Shown: positions 52,883-61,647 of the stretch, piece by piece | Numbering within the stretch: the first letter of the stretch is position 1 | Layout of the letters: each line of letters starts with the position of its first letter | The notes under the pieces: generated by a model | Told to the model about the DNA's origin: nothing | The model's input: the letters and a program-made list of their open reading frames with translations, nothing else | Database searches by the model: none | Translations under genes and position numbers: made by a program | Assembly: GCA_028281575.1 (NCBI GenBank) | Contig: JANQJP010000090.1 | Span: forward strand, 1 to 64,000 | Direction: 5' to 3' | DNA length: 64,000 bases | DNA from: Cellvibrionaceae bacterium | GTDB lineage: Bacteria > Pseudomonadota > Gammaproteobacteria > Pseudomonadales > Cellvibrionaceae

Positions 52883-53899
52883 ATGGTCAGAGTGGCGCTT
52901 ATTGGTGTGGGTAAGATGGGTTTGTCTCATTTTGCGATTCTTTCAGCCCACCCCGAAGTTGAGATTGCTGCGGTATGTGATAACGCCGCGTATCTCACAT
53001 CCACAATCAGTAAACAGTTGGGCGTTAAAACCTACAAAGATCACAAAAAAATGTTTAAGGAGTGTGAGTTTGATGCGGTTGTTATTTCGACCCCTAATTC
53101 CACACATTACCCGTTGGGCAAGATGGCTCTCGAAAAAGGCATACACGTTTTTCTTGAAAAGCCTCTGTGTTTAGATCCGCAAGAAGGCCAGGAATTGGCG
53201 CGGATTGCCAAGCAACATAACCTGGTTAACCAGGTCGGCTATCACAATCGTTTTATTGGCACGTTTCAGGAAACTCGTCGTTTAGTGAAGGCAGGCGCGA
53301 TTGGCGATGTCCATCATGTGGAGGGAAAGGCCTTTGGTCAGGTGGTGATCAGGCCAAAAACAGGGAAAACTTGGCGCTCAAAGAAATCTGAAGGAGGCGG
53401 CTGCCTTCACGATTACGCCTGCCACGTGCTCGATCTTATGAACTTTATTGTCGGCCCGCCGAACGCGGTCAAATCTGCGCAGCTACAGTCGATTTTTTCG
53501 ACAGATATTGAAGACGCCGTTTACGCGACGATGGACTACCCCTCTGGAGCGACGGGGCTATTGGAAGCTAATTGGAGTGATCAGTCCTACCGCAAGATGA
53601 GCACGACAATTTCGGTATATGGCAAGAAAGGGAAAATTGTTTGTGACCGCCAGGAAATGAAAGTCTACCTCGCTCCAGGTGAAAGTTTTGAATCACTCGG
53701 TGATGGATGGAGCATTAAATACATTACTGAGTTACAGAAACCCGTTAATTTTTATATGCGTGGAGAAGAATATTCTGCGCAGCTCGATCATTTCGTTGAC
53801 CTAATACAAGGGCGAGAGGGAGCGGTTGAAACGGCGTTTGATACAGCAGCGGAAACGGATTTGGTTATCGAGAAAATAGCAGCGTTAGGAAGTAAGTAA
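52883..53899 (+). CDS. Gfo/Idh/MocA-family oxidoreductase
   Basis: This 338-residue NAD(P)-dependent sugar dehydrogenase-like enzyme has the nucleotide-binding loop VALIGVGKMGLSH (residues 3-15), the EKP motif (FLEKPLCLDPQE, about 93), YHNRF (about 122) and a C-terminal alpha/beta domain. Typical family members oxidise or reduce a nucleotide sugar or inositol ring. It is two bases before the next gene and probably supplies or modifies a sugar used by the downstream glycosyltransferase. Its precise substrate is unknown. Confidence 0.9.
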   Translation: MVRVALIGVGKMGLSHFAILSAHPEVEIAAVCDNAAYLTSTISKQLGVKTYKDHKKMFKECEFDAVVISTPNSTHYPLGKMALEKGIHVFLEKPLCLDPQEGQELARIAKQHNLVNQVGYHNRFIGTFQETRRLVKAGAIGDVHHVEGKAFGQVVIRPKTGKTWRSKKSEGGGCLHDYACHVLDLMNFIVGPPNAVKSAQLQSIFSTDIEDAVYATMDYPSGATGLLEANWSDQSYRKMSTTISVYGKKGKIVCDRQEMKVYLAPGESFESLGDGWSIKYITELQKPVNFYMRGEEYSAQLDHFVDLIQGREGAVETAFDTAAETDLVIEKIAALGSK

Positions 53900-53901
53900 T
53901 T

Positions 53902-54771
53902 ATGACTTTGCAACGAGTACTTTTTGGGGATAACCAATTCTTTGGTGTCAACCACATGTCCGAGGAGAAAGCGCGGGCGCTTTCGATGAAGTTTCGAGAT
54001 ACGCAGTCGATTATGCGCGTATTGGACGACGCCTATGATGCTGGCATAAAAGTTTTCATGTGCACGACCTATGATCGTGTCGCCGAAATAGCACAAATAG
54101 TCAAAGACAATCCAGAGCGCTATCCGGACTTTGAATTCTATCCTTGCATGCCCTACGCACATAAATACGCGAACTCTGTCGGCGAGATAGGTATTTTGGA
54201 AACGCTGAAAAAGTTTTCCCCGTCTGGCGTAATAGACACCATGTTCACTGGTGCGTTATCGGTGGTTCGGCAGGATGTGAACAAAATGCTGCAGATGCTG
54301 GTCGATGCTGAAATGAAGCATTTCGAGGGTGTTAAAACACCTGTGATATTCCTGCAGAATGTTATCACTGACCTTATTCTGGGTGTAAAGGGCTACCAGT
54401 TTCTCGGCGAGTTTCATCGGTATATCAAAGAAAAGTATCAAGCCGAAGCCGGTTTTATCACCATGAATTTGCCGCTTTTGCTGCGCGTGCTTAAAGAACA
54501 GGGTATTGAGTCTCCAATTGTGTGTGCGAACATCAATAAGATTGGTTTTCGTATGTGCGGTGGCGTGGAGGAGTACAAAAACGTTATTGCTGAATCTGAT
54601 GCACGCGTTATTGCAATGTCGATATTTGCTTCTGGTGCGATCGCGCCGAGCGAGGCCATTGATTGGGTATGTGGGTTGGAGGGTTTAGACTCTATTGTTT
54701 TTGGCGCCTCCTCGAAAGCCAATATCGTTCAGTCGATGAGCTTGATTCACGAGCGCTGGAACATTGCTTAA
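53902..54771 (+). CDS. Unrecognised TIM-barrel-like protein in sugar cassette
   Basis: I do not recognise this 289-residue protein. It begins QRVLFGDNQFFGVNHMSEEK. The pattern of alternating strands and helices and the C-terminal SIVFGASSKANIVQSM look like an aldo-keto-reductase or aldolase-type TIM barrel, but the usual AKR catalytic tetrad is not evident. There is no signal peptide or membrane helix. The gene is two bases after the oxidoreductase and overlaps the next gene by eight bases, so co-translation and a shared pathway are likely. Confidence 0.75.
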   Translation: MTLQRVLFGDNQFFGVNHMSEEKARALSMKFRDTQSIMRVLDDAYDAGIKVFMCTTYDRVAEIAQIVKDNPERYPDFEFYPCMPYAHKYANSVGEIGILETLKKFSPSGVIDTMFTGALSVVRQDVNKMLQMLVDAEMKHFEGVKTPVIFLQNVITDLILGVKGYQFLGEFHRYIKEKYQAEAGFITMNLPLLLRVLKEQGIESPIVCANINKIGFRMCGGVEEYKNVIAESDARVIAMSIFASGAIAPSEAIDWVCGLEGLDSIVFGASSKANIVQSMSLIHERWNIA

Positions 54772-55249
54772 ACCTCGCGCTTCAAAAAAATTAAAAGTTT
54801 GTGTCGGCGCTTCATCCGGCGGTCATATGACCGAGTTACTCGGTTTATTGAGCACGTCGGAAACCTGGCCCGTTCAGCCCTCAGTTTATGTGACAACACG
54901 CGAAATTTGGGCGCAAAAACTTCGCCAGCGAGGCCCCACTTACGTCGTGGGTGAATGTGATCGAAATAAACCGATAAAAATGCTCATGACTTTCTGGAAG
55001 TCGCTTTTTTTTGTTATCGTTGAGCGCCCCGATGTGGTCATAACCACCGGCTCATTGCCGATCGCAATTGTCTGTGTGATAGCAAAGTTCTTTGGCAGCA
55101 AAACCGTTTGGATAGACAGCGTTGCCCAATTGGACGACCTTTCGATGAGTGGCAGGCTAATGCTAAATCGTGCGGACCTCTTTTTGACTCAGTGGCCCGA
55201 AGTCGCGGAGCGCTATGAAGCTGCCCGCTATGTCGGAGAGTTGCAGTGA
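54764..55249 (+). CDS. Alg14/PssD-like glycosyltransferase subunit
   Basis: This 161-residue protein resembles the membrane-associated half of the bipartite Alg13/Alg14-type transferase. The motif VCVGASSGGHMTELLGLL (residues about 11-28) is the SGGH-x4 acceptor-side signature, and a membrane-dipping hydrophobic stretch lies near 80-110. The TTG start at 54764 overlaps the upstream gene by eight bases and its own end overlaps the next gene by four (GTGA). In PssD/PssE systems the pair adds a uronic acid or hexose to a lipid-linked sugar. Confidence 0.88.
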   Translation: MLKPRASKKLKVCVGASSGGHMTELLGLLSTSETWPVQPSVYVTTREIWAQKLRQRGPTYVVGECDRNKPIKMLMTFWKSLFFVIVERPDVVITTGSLPIAIVCVIAKFFGSKTVWIDSVAQLDDLSMSGRLMLNRADLFLTQWPEVAERYEAARYVGELQ

Positions 55250-55740
55250 TCTTCGTGACATCGGGTAGCATGTTGCCTTTCGATCGTCTGTTTAAGATTG
55301 TTGATTCGGCCGTTGAGTCTGGCCTGATTAAAGATCAAGTCTTTGGCCAAATTGGTGAGGGTAGCTATGAGCCAAGACACTTTGATTACACACGGTTTTT
55401 AGATAAAACAGAATTTGACCAGCGTGTGAAATCGGCCTCATTGGTTATTGGTCACGCGGGCATTGGCGTTATTATTCAAGCCTTAGACTCTAAGACTCCA
55501 CTTTTAGTGTTGGCGCGCAGGTCCGAGTTTGGCGAGCACGTTAACGATCACCAGGTCGCCACGGCCAATAAGTTTGAAGAGCTTGGCCATATTTTGTCGT
55601 TTGACGAAGATTCGCTCGCGACAAAATTGCGTCAGGTTGCTTCCTTTACTCCTGTCCCGAGAACGCCGAATGTAAAAGGCGTGGGAGAAGCGGTCAGCGA
55701 TTTCCTGCAAACGCTAGTGCATGACCCAAGCCGCGCGTAA
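55246..55740 (+). CDS. Alg13/PssE-like glycosyltransferase subunit
   Basis: This 164-residue protein is the nucleotide-sugar-binding half of the split GT28-like transferase. It starts MIFVTSGSMLPFDRLF. The C-domain signature GHAGIGVIIQALDSKTPLLV and later EFGEHVNDHQ match the Alg13/MurG donor-binding region. The GTG start overlaps the Alg14-like stop by four bases, which favours equal production of the two subunits. It completes the four-gene cassette. Confidence 0.9.
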   Translation: MIFVTSGSMLPFDRLFKIVDSAVESGLIKDQVFGQIGEGSYEPRHFDYTRFLDKTEFDQRVKSASLVIGHAGIGVIIQALDSKTPLLVLARRSEFGEHVNDHQVATANKFEELGHILSFDEDSLATKLRQVASFTPVPRTPNVKGVGEAVSDFLQTLVHDPSRA

Positions 55741-55833
55741 ATATTTATAAATTAAATAGAAAAATCTGAAACAGCTTTCCATAACAACGTTTCAAGATCG
55801 TCAAAAAGTCTGACGAGAATTTATTGAAAAATA

Positions 55834-56520
55834 TTAATGGAACGACGCAGGATCAGGACGGTTTTCCAAGTTCAATTTTATTGACGAATCGCCAGCGAGG
55901 CAGGGCCATTCGTGCAACAAATCATTCCAGCCCTCGGCTTTGTGCAGACGGATATAATCGTTAAACGGCGCATTTTTAATAATGCGGTCGTCTTCGAAGA
56001 ATACCTCGACGGAATAGTGCACAGCGAGATCTAGCTCGTTTGCAAACTCGTCGCCGATAAGGTGGTGCACGACAATGTTGGATAGCGTCATATCCATAGG
56101 CACCAATGGGATACCGCAGTTCATCATGATTCTGTCGTTGACCTCCTCCATCAGGCGATGGGCCAAATACGCCTCGTCGATTAGCGCGTGCAAGCCACCG
56201 TGATTGGATACCAGTTCGGGCGGCGAAGCAAAATAGGACTGAGCGATATCAATCAGCTTCTTGAGAAACTGATATATTCCCGCGCTTTTGGCAAGCTCAA
56301 CCAGGGCTTCAATGAAGTCGGGCACATGGTCAATATACCGGGTGAGGAAGTCTGTGAGGTATTCGGTTTGTCCCTGGGCTGGGAGTTTAATCGAGTGGTG
56401 CAGTCCGTCCAGGCGCGATTCAACGTAATTCTTGAGCGAATGTGTACGTGTTTCTAATTCCCTTGCTCTGTCGATGGATGCGCGTATCTGCAAGTTTACT
56501 TCAAAGCTCATGTCGTGCAT
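55834..56520 (-). CDS. Unrecognised cytoplasmic protein
   Basis: This 228-residue protein has no signal peptide, no membrane helices and no recognisable motif. It is mostly helical and acidic in composition (SFEVNLQIRASIDRARELET; FLTRYIDHVPDFIEALVELA). It is convergent with the Alg13-like gene and divergent from coxB, with no operon partner. It could be a lineage-specific regulator. The start ATG at 56520 has no strong ribosome site and an internal ATG (fourth codon) is possible. Confidence 0.6.
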   Translation of the reverse strand: MHDMSFEVNLQIRASIDRARELETRTHSLKNYVESRLDGLHHSIKLPAQGQTEYLTDFLTRYIDHVPDFIEALVELAKSAGIYQFLKKLIDIAQSYFASPPELVSNHGGLHALIDEAYLAHRLMEEVNDRIMMNCGIPLVPMDMTLSNIVVHHLIGDEFANELDLAVHYSVEVFFEDDRIIKNAPFNDYIRLHKAEGWNDLLHEWPCLAGDSSIKLNLENRPDPASFH

Positions 56521-56908
56521 TGTGGGTCTAGCTAAAGGATTCTAGGCTCAGGAACTGGCGCTAAAATTCCCCATATGTCTTAAAAACTTAATGCAAAATG
56601 CGCGAGTTACAAGTCATAGAGCATATTTGACTAGATCGGGTGATTCTTAGAAGGCGGACCCGCCGGGTTGTTGAGTTAGAAGAGACCCAAGCGCATTTGA
56701 AATATCAGTAATCATTATCAAAACTAAGGATATGTAGTTATAATCTGCGCGTTGCGGCAATTTGTCGCAGAAATTGGCATCATGAGCTGATCTAGTGACG
56801 TTTACTTGGGCGCGTTTAGGTCTATCCGCCCGGCATAGTTGCCAGGGTGATCGATGGCCATTAGAGAATAATCTATAAATAAAAACTAGTGACTAATGGA
56901 GACGGGCG
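56521..56908. other. Promoter region of the cytochrome oxidase operon
   Basis: This 388-base gene-free gap contains a consensus TATAAT at 56739-56744, correctly placed for a promoter reading right, though its -35 match (TATCAA, 56716-56721) is weak. Just upstream (56701-56719) is a partial match to the Fur box. No RNA gene or repeat is visible. Confidence 0.55.
56739..56744 (+). promoter_or_regulatory. Candidate -10 element for the cox operon
   Basis: Perfect TATAAT with a 17-base spacer to a poor -35 (TATCAA). It lies about 165 bases upstream of the coxB start. The weak -35 suggests activator dependence, if this is the real promoter. Confidence 0.4.
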
Positions 56909-58039
56909 ATGAGGTTTCCCCTAAGAACACCCATTGCGCTGTGCGTGCTTTTGTTTTTTGTTTTGTCAGCTTCGATCTCGTACGCGAGTGAATGGCGGCT
57001 CAATATGACAGAAGGCGTCACGGCTGTAAGCCAGGAAGTATTCAGCCTGCATATGCTGATTTTCTGGATTTGTTGTGGCATTGGCGTTGTCGTATTCGGG
57101 GTGATGTTCGTCAGCATGTTCCTGCACCGAAAATCACGTGGTGCTGTTGCAGCAAATTTTCACGAGAGCACGGCGCTCGAATTCGTTTGGACAATTATTC
57201 CTCTTCTTATTCTTGTTGGCATGGCCTACCCTGCCACGACCACGCTCATGAAAATCTATGACACTGAAGATGCCGAAGTCGATGTGCTCATCACTGGTTA
57301 TCAATGGAAGTGGAAGTACGATTTCCCCGAACAGGGAGTATCCTTCTTTTCAAATATGAGTACACCCAAAGAGCAGATTTTAGGGGGTGCTGAAAAAGGT
57401 GAGCACTACCTGCTTGAAGTTGACGAACCGCTATTGATTCCCGTCGACAAAAAAGTCCGTTTTTTAGTGACGGCCGCAGATGTCATCCACAGTTGGTGGG
57501 TGCCCGACTTAGCGGTTAAACGCGATGCCATCCCCGGCTATATCAACCAGGCCTGGACGAAAGTGCAGGAGCCAGGTGTGTTTCGTGGGCAGTGTGCTGA
57601 GCTTTGCGGAAAAGACCACGGCTTTATGCCAATTGAAGTTCACGCCGTTTCACAAGACGAATTCGATCAGTGGATAGCCGCGAAGCAGGCGCGTGCTCAA
57701 GAGATTGCTGAAGCGGCGAAACAGACGTTAAGCTTCGACGAACTCTATACCCAGGGTGAAGCTATTTACGCTAATCAATGCGCAACCTGTCACCAACCGA
57801 ACGGAGAAGGTGTCGCAGGTGTTTTCCCAGCAATTGCTGGCAGCCCGATAGCATTGGGAGCGCTGGATGAACATTTGAGTCGGGTTGTGAAAGGGCTGGG
57901 CGCAATGCCCGCCTTTGGTGAACAGCTCACGCCAGTTGAACTCGCGGCAGTTGTCACGTTTCAGCGTAACGCTTTTGGCAATAACATGGGCGACATAGTA
58001 CAGCCCATTGATATTGTTAATTACAAGCAAGGCCAATAG
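56909..58039 (+). CDS. coxB: Cytochrome c oxidase subunit II with fused cytochrome c domain
   Basis: This 376-residue caa3-like subunit II has a signal/transmembrane hairpin (residues about 10-25, 45-68 and 85-105) and then the cupredoxin CuA domain. CuA ligands lie in HSWWVPDLAVK and RGQCAELCGKDHGFM (C-x3-C). An extra C-terminal cytochrome c domain has one haem motif CATCHQPNGEG (about residue 291). It delivers electrons to haem a of CoxA. ATG at 56909 has a GGAGACGGG ribosome site. Confidence 0.97.
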   Translation: MRFPLRTPIALCVLLFFVLSASISYASEWRLNMTEGVTAVSQEVFSLHMLIFWICCGIGVVVFGVMFVSMFLHRKSRGAVAANFHESTALEFVWTIIPLLILVGMAYPATTTLMKIYDTEDAEVDVLITGYQWKWKYDFPEQGVSFFSNMSTPKEQILGGAEKGEHYLLEVDEPLLIPVDKKVRFLVTAADVIHSWWVPDLAVKRDAIPGYINQAWTKVQEPGVFRGQCAELCGKDHGFMPIEVHAVSQDEFDQWIAAKQARAQEIAEAAKQTLSFDELYTQGEAIYANQCATCHQPNGEGVAGVFPAIAGSPIALGALDEHLSRVVKGLGAMPAFGEQLTPVELAAVVTFQRNAFGNNMGDIVQPIDIVNYKQGQ

Positions 58040-58051
58040 GAGAATAAAACA

Positions 58052-59602
58052 ATGGCACATGGTCCTGCGAAAGGTTTAAGTCGGTGGTTGTTCACAACCA
58101 ACCATAAAGATATCGGTACGATGTACCTGTGGTTTAGCTTCCTGATGTTTTTCCTTGGAGGCCTATTTGCGTTGGTTATTCGGGCAGAGCTATTTCAGCC
58201 TGGTCTGCAAATTGTTGAGCCCGCATTTTTTAATCAGATGACAACGCTGCACGGTTTGATCATGGTATTTGGTGCCGTCATGCCAGCCTTTGTTGGCTTA
58301 GCGAACTGGATGCTTCCGATGATGATCGGAGCGCCGGACATGGCGCTACCGCGTATGAACAACTGGAGTTTCTGGATTCTGCCGTTCGCGTTTGCGGCGC
58401 TGGTGTCTACTTTGTTTATGGAAGGGGGTGCGCCCGATTTTGGTTGGACTTTCTATGCGCCTCTGTCTACGACCTATGCACCACCCAGCGTCACCCTGTT
58501 TATTTTCTCTGTGCATATCATGGGTGCCAGCTCGATTATGGGTGCGATCAATATTATCGCGACTATTCTGAATATGCGTGCACCGGGCATGACTTTGATG
58601 AAGATGCCGCTGTTCGTTTGGACCTGGTTAATCACAGCCTATCTGCTGATCGCGGTGATGCCTGTGTTAGCAGGTGTTGTCACCATGATGTTGATGGACA
58701 TCCATTTCGGCACCTCATTTTTTGATGCTGCTGGTGGCGGTGATCCGGTGTTGTTCCAACACATATTTTGGTTCTTTGGTCACCCCGAAGTGTACATCAT
58801 GATTCTGCCGGCCTTCGGAATTGTCAGTGCCATTATTCCCACGTTTGCGCGTAAGCCCCTGTTTGGATATTCGTCCATGGTCTACGCGACCGCATCCATT
58901 GCCTTCTTGAGTTTTATCGTTTGGGCGCACCATATGTTCACAGTGGGCATGCCGCTTGCGGGTGAATTAATTTTTATGTATGCGACGATGTTGATCGCTG
59001 TTCCTACGGGTGTGAAGGTGTTTAACTGGGTGACCACGATGTGGCGCGGTGCGATGACTTTTGAAACGCCAATGCTCTTTTCGATCGCTTTCGTTATTTT
59101 GTTTACCATCGGTGGCTTTTCAGGTTTGATGCTCGCGATTGCGCCCGCTGATTTTCAATATCATGATACCTACTTTGTCGTTGCGCATTTCCATTATGTG
59201 TTAGTCCCCGGTGCAATTTTTTCGATTACCGCTGCTGTCTACTATTGGTTGCCTAAGTGGTGCGGTCGTATGTATGACGAAGCCATGGGTAGAGTACATT
59301 TTTGGATTGCGTTTATTGGTTTAAATGTCACGTTTTTTCCGATGCATTTTTCCGGCCTTGCAGGTATGCCGCGGCGTATCCCCGACTACAATCCACTGTG
59401 GGCAGATTGGAATATGATTTCGTCCGTTGGTGCGTTTTTATTTGGCGCTGCGCAAGTGCTGTTTTTGTATATTGTTATTCGAACGATTATCGGTGGAAAA
59501 AAAGCCAGCGACGAAGTTTGGGAAGCCTCACACGGTTTGGAGTGGACGGTTGCTTCACCTGCCCCCTACCATACCTTTTCTACACCCCCGGAAGTGAAAT
59601 AA
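58052..59602 (+). CDS. coxA: Cytochrome c oxidase subunit I
   Basis: This 516-residue, 12-helix subunit carries haem a, haem a3 and CuB and pumps protons. Diagnostic sequences are TTNHKDIGTMYL at the start, MTTLHGLIMVFGAVMPA, the CuB/His-Tyr motif WFFGHPEVYIMILP, and the haem ligand region DTYFVVAHFHYVL. It is 12 bases after coxB in the same operon. Confidence 0.98.
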   Translation: MAHGPAKGLSRWLFTTNHKDIGTMYLWFSFLMFFLGGLFALVIRAELFQPGLQIVEPAFFNQMTTLHGLIMVFGAVMPAFVGLANWMLPMMIGAPDMALPRMNNWSFWILPFAFAALVSTLFMEGGAPDFGWTFYAPLSTTYAPPSVTLFIFSVHIMGASSIMGAINIIATILNMRAPGMTLMKMPLFVWTWLITAYLLIAVMPVLAGVVTMMLMDIHFGTSFFDAAGGGDPVLFQHIFWFFGHPEVYIMILPAFGIVSAIIPTFARKPLFGYSSMVYATASIAFLSFIVWAHHMFTVGMPLAGELIFMYATMLIAVPTGVKVFNWVTTMWRGAMTFETPMLFSIAFVILFTIGGFSGLMLAIAPADFQYHDTYFVVAHFHYVLVPGAIFSITAAVYYWLPKWCGRMYDEAMGRVHFWIAFIGLNVTFFPMHFSGLAGMPRRIPDYNPLWADWNMISSVGAFLFGAAQVLFLYIVIRTIIGGKKASDEVWEASHGLEWTVASPAPYHTFSTPPEVK

Positions 59603-60232
59603 ATGTCAGCGCGGACGGAAGGTAAAGCGGTTAAACGCACCACTGTAAAGCTGGTGCTGTTGGCCGTGTCTATGTTCGCGTTTTGTCTTTTTGTGCTGCC
59701 GCCGATGTACACGCTGTTTTGCGAAATTACGGGTATAAACGGTAAAACATCCAGTAAACCCTATACTGCTGTTCCAGCAGGCGTGGACACGACGCGCACA
59801 GTAAAGGTGAAGTTTATCGCGACGAAAAATTCGGCGATGCCCTGGGAGTTTTTTCCTATGAACTACTCCATAGATGTGCATCCCGGTCAAGCAATGACAA
59901 CACATTTTGTCGCACAAAACCCGACGGCGAAATACATGGTTGGTCAGGCTGTGCCGAGTATGGCGCCCAAAAATGCTATCGACTATTTTCATAAAACAGA
60001 GTGTTTTTGCTTTAACCAGCAGACACTTGCCCCGGGTAAAAGCGCCGAGCTTGGCTTGCGCTTTATCGTAGATCAGGATCTACCCAAAGCGGTTAAAAGC
60101 ATTACTCTGTCGTACACATTATTTGATGTGACTGCGTCCTCGGCTGAAATAATTGAAGCCGAAAAAAACGCAGTGCAAGAAGCATCTTCTAATGAGCAAC
60201 CTACGGTAGGCCAATATTTAGCGAATCTTTAA
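59603..60232 (+). CDS. ctaG: Cytochrome c oxidase assembly protein CtaG (Cox11)
   Basis: This 209-residue single-span copper chaperone delivers copper to the CuB site of CoxA. The N-terminal membrane helix spans residues about 15-36. The periplasmic Cox11 domain holds the conserved CFCFNQQTL copper motif (about 134-142) and YTLFDVT near the end. The ATG immediately follows the coxA stop (no gap), so it is coupled. Confidence 0.96.
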   Translation: MSARTEGKAVKRTTVKLVLLAVSMFAFCLFVLPPMYTLFCEITGINGKTSSKPYTAVPAGVDTTRTVKVKFIATKNSAMPWEFFPMNYSIDVHPGQAMTTHFVAQNPTAKYMVGQAVPSMAPKNAIDYFHKTECFCFNQQTLAPGKSAELGLRFIVDQDLPKAVKSITLSYTLFDVTASSAEIIEAEKNAVQEASSNEQPTVGQYLANL

Positions 60233-60277
60233 TAGCACGCAGTATAAAAATTAGAAGATATAGCGGAGTTTAGAGCT

Positions 60278-61351
60278 ATGGAACAAAAATACGAACCGTA
60301 CTACGTCCCCGAACAAAGCAAATTTCCATTATTTGCAACGATTGGGCTTTTCCTTACGGTTATGGGCCTCGGCAATTGGCTAATGGAAATGTCCAATGGT
60401 ACTGAGGGCAAAGGTCAGCAGGTTTTTCTATTGGGCCTCGTCATTTTGCTGTTTGTCATGTGGAAATGGTTTGGCCAGGTGATAAAAGAAAATCATGCCG
60501 GTTTGAATAGTGCTCAGCTAAAGCGCAGTTATGTTTGGGGCATGGGTTGGTTTATTTTTAGTGAAGTCATGTTTTTTGCCGCGTTCTTCGGCGCACTGTT
60601 TTACGTACGTACTTTTGCGCTGCCCTGGTTGTCGGAAGGCCCTACCGCCGAATATCTTTGGAACGATTTTGAAGCCGAATGGCCGCTTATGACGACGCCG
60701 GACATGGCGGCAAACGGGGAGGCAGCAACTGTGCTCGGCCCTGAGAAAAATATGAGCAACCCGGGCATTGCCAATTGGTTTGGCTGGCTGCCGTTTTGGA
60801 ATACTGCATTGCTCTTGGCGTCAAGTGTGACGGTGCATTTTGCTCACACATCTTTAAAAAGCGGTAAGAACCAGCGTCAATTTAATCTGTGGCTCGCCGT
60901 TACTGTTTCGCTCGGTTTTTTGTTTTTGGTCCTTCAGGCGGAAGAATATATTGAAGCTTATGAGCATCTCGGCCTGCAGTTAAATTCAGGTATCTATGGC
61001 ACGACGTTCTTTATGCTCACCGGTTTTCACGGTGCGCACGTGACGCTGGGTACTATTATGCTGCTGGTTCAGCTCGCTCGCTCGGTAACGTCCTGGGCCT
61101 GGCGCTTGCCACCCATAATCGCTTTGATTGTTGCGTTTTACGTGGCTTTGTTTGGCGGGCACTTTGCACTTTCAATTAAACTGGCGATGGTCGGTGCTGC
61201 GTGCGGCTTGTTAATTTTTGTTGCCGCGATGAAACCAAATGGTATTTTCCATCACGACGACTGCTTTGGGTTTGAAGCTTCCAGCTGGTATTGGCACTTT
61301 GTTGACGTTGTTTGGCTTGGCTTGTTTATCTTTGTTTATATTCTCGGCTAA
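60278..61351 (+). CDS. coxC: Cytochrome c oxidase subunit III
   Basis: This 357-residue, seven-helix subunit stabilises subunit I. Family stretches include GWFIFSEVMFFAAFFGALFY, YEHLGLQLNSGIYGTTFFMLTGFHGAHVTLG and SSWYWHFVDVVWLGLFIFVYI. It is longer than the usual about 295 residues because of a polar insert around residues 112-165 (EAEWPLMTTPDMAANGEAA). A strong terminator follows the stop. Confidence 0.96.
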   Translation: MEQKYEPYYVPEQSKFPLFATIGLFLTVMGLGNWLMEMSNGTEGKGQQVFLLGLVILLFVMWKWFGQVIKENHAGLNSAQLKRSYVWGMGWFIFSEVMFFAAFFGALFYVRTFALPWLSEGPTAEYLWNDFEAEWPLMTTPDMAANGEAATVLGPEKNMSNPGIANWFGWLPFWNTALLLASSVTVHFAHTSLKSGKNQRQFNLWLAVTVSLGFLFLVLQAEEYIEAYEHLGLQLNSGIYGTTFFMLTGFHGAHVTLGTIMLLVQLARSVTSWAWRLPPIIALIVAFYVALFGGHFALSIKLAMVGAACGLLIFVAAMKPNGIFHHDDCFGFEASSWYWHFVDVVWLGLFIFVYILG

Positions 61352-61373
61352 GCGATATGAATAGGGCATGATG

Positions 61374-61401
61374 AAAACCCGGCGTATGCCGGGTTTTTTT
61401 T
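61374..61401. terminator. Rho-independent terminator, shared by convergent genes
   Basis: The stem AAAACCCGGC (61374-61383) pairs with GCCGGGTTTT (61388-61397) around a GTAT loop, with a T-run to 61401 and A-run on the other side. It therefore can end both the coxC transcript and the opposite DUF2909 gene, whose stop overlaps the T-run. Confidence 0.92.
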
Positions 61402-61636
61402 ATTGTCTGCTCGGGATGACACTTCTGTCCCACGGTGCGGTGCTGCCGAGTTGACCTGTGTGCAAACCGTAGGCTATGAGGCCGAGTAGCACGCTGGCCA
61501 AACTAATGCGAATACCCAGTGCGTAGAGTGTGCGCTTGGCTTCGGGCGCGCCCATATCTTTGAGTAAAAACACGAGGCCGCTGCTCAAGCTCACAATGAC
61601 GGCGATAAACAAAATGATGATTAAAATTTTTAGCAT
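61400..61636 (-). CDS. DUF2909 twin-transmembrane protein
   Basis: This 78-residue protein has two hydrophobic helices (residues 3-24, and about 44-62) joined by LKDMGAPEAKRTLYALGIRI, the family pattern. It always sits near coxC/SURF1 in Pseudomonas-like oxidase loci, so a role in oxidase assembly or membrane organisation is suspected. It is divergent from the SURF1 gene, 11 bases apart. Confidence 0.88.
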   Translation of the reverse strand: MLKILIIILFIAVIVSLSSGLVFLLKDMGAPEAKRTLYALGIRISLASVLLGLIAYGLHTGQLGSTAPWDRSVIPSRQ

Positions 61637-61647
61637 TGTGGCTCACC

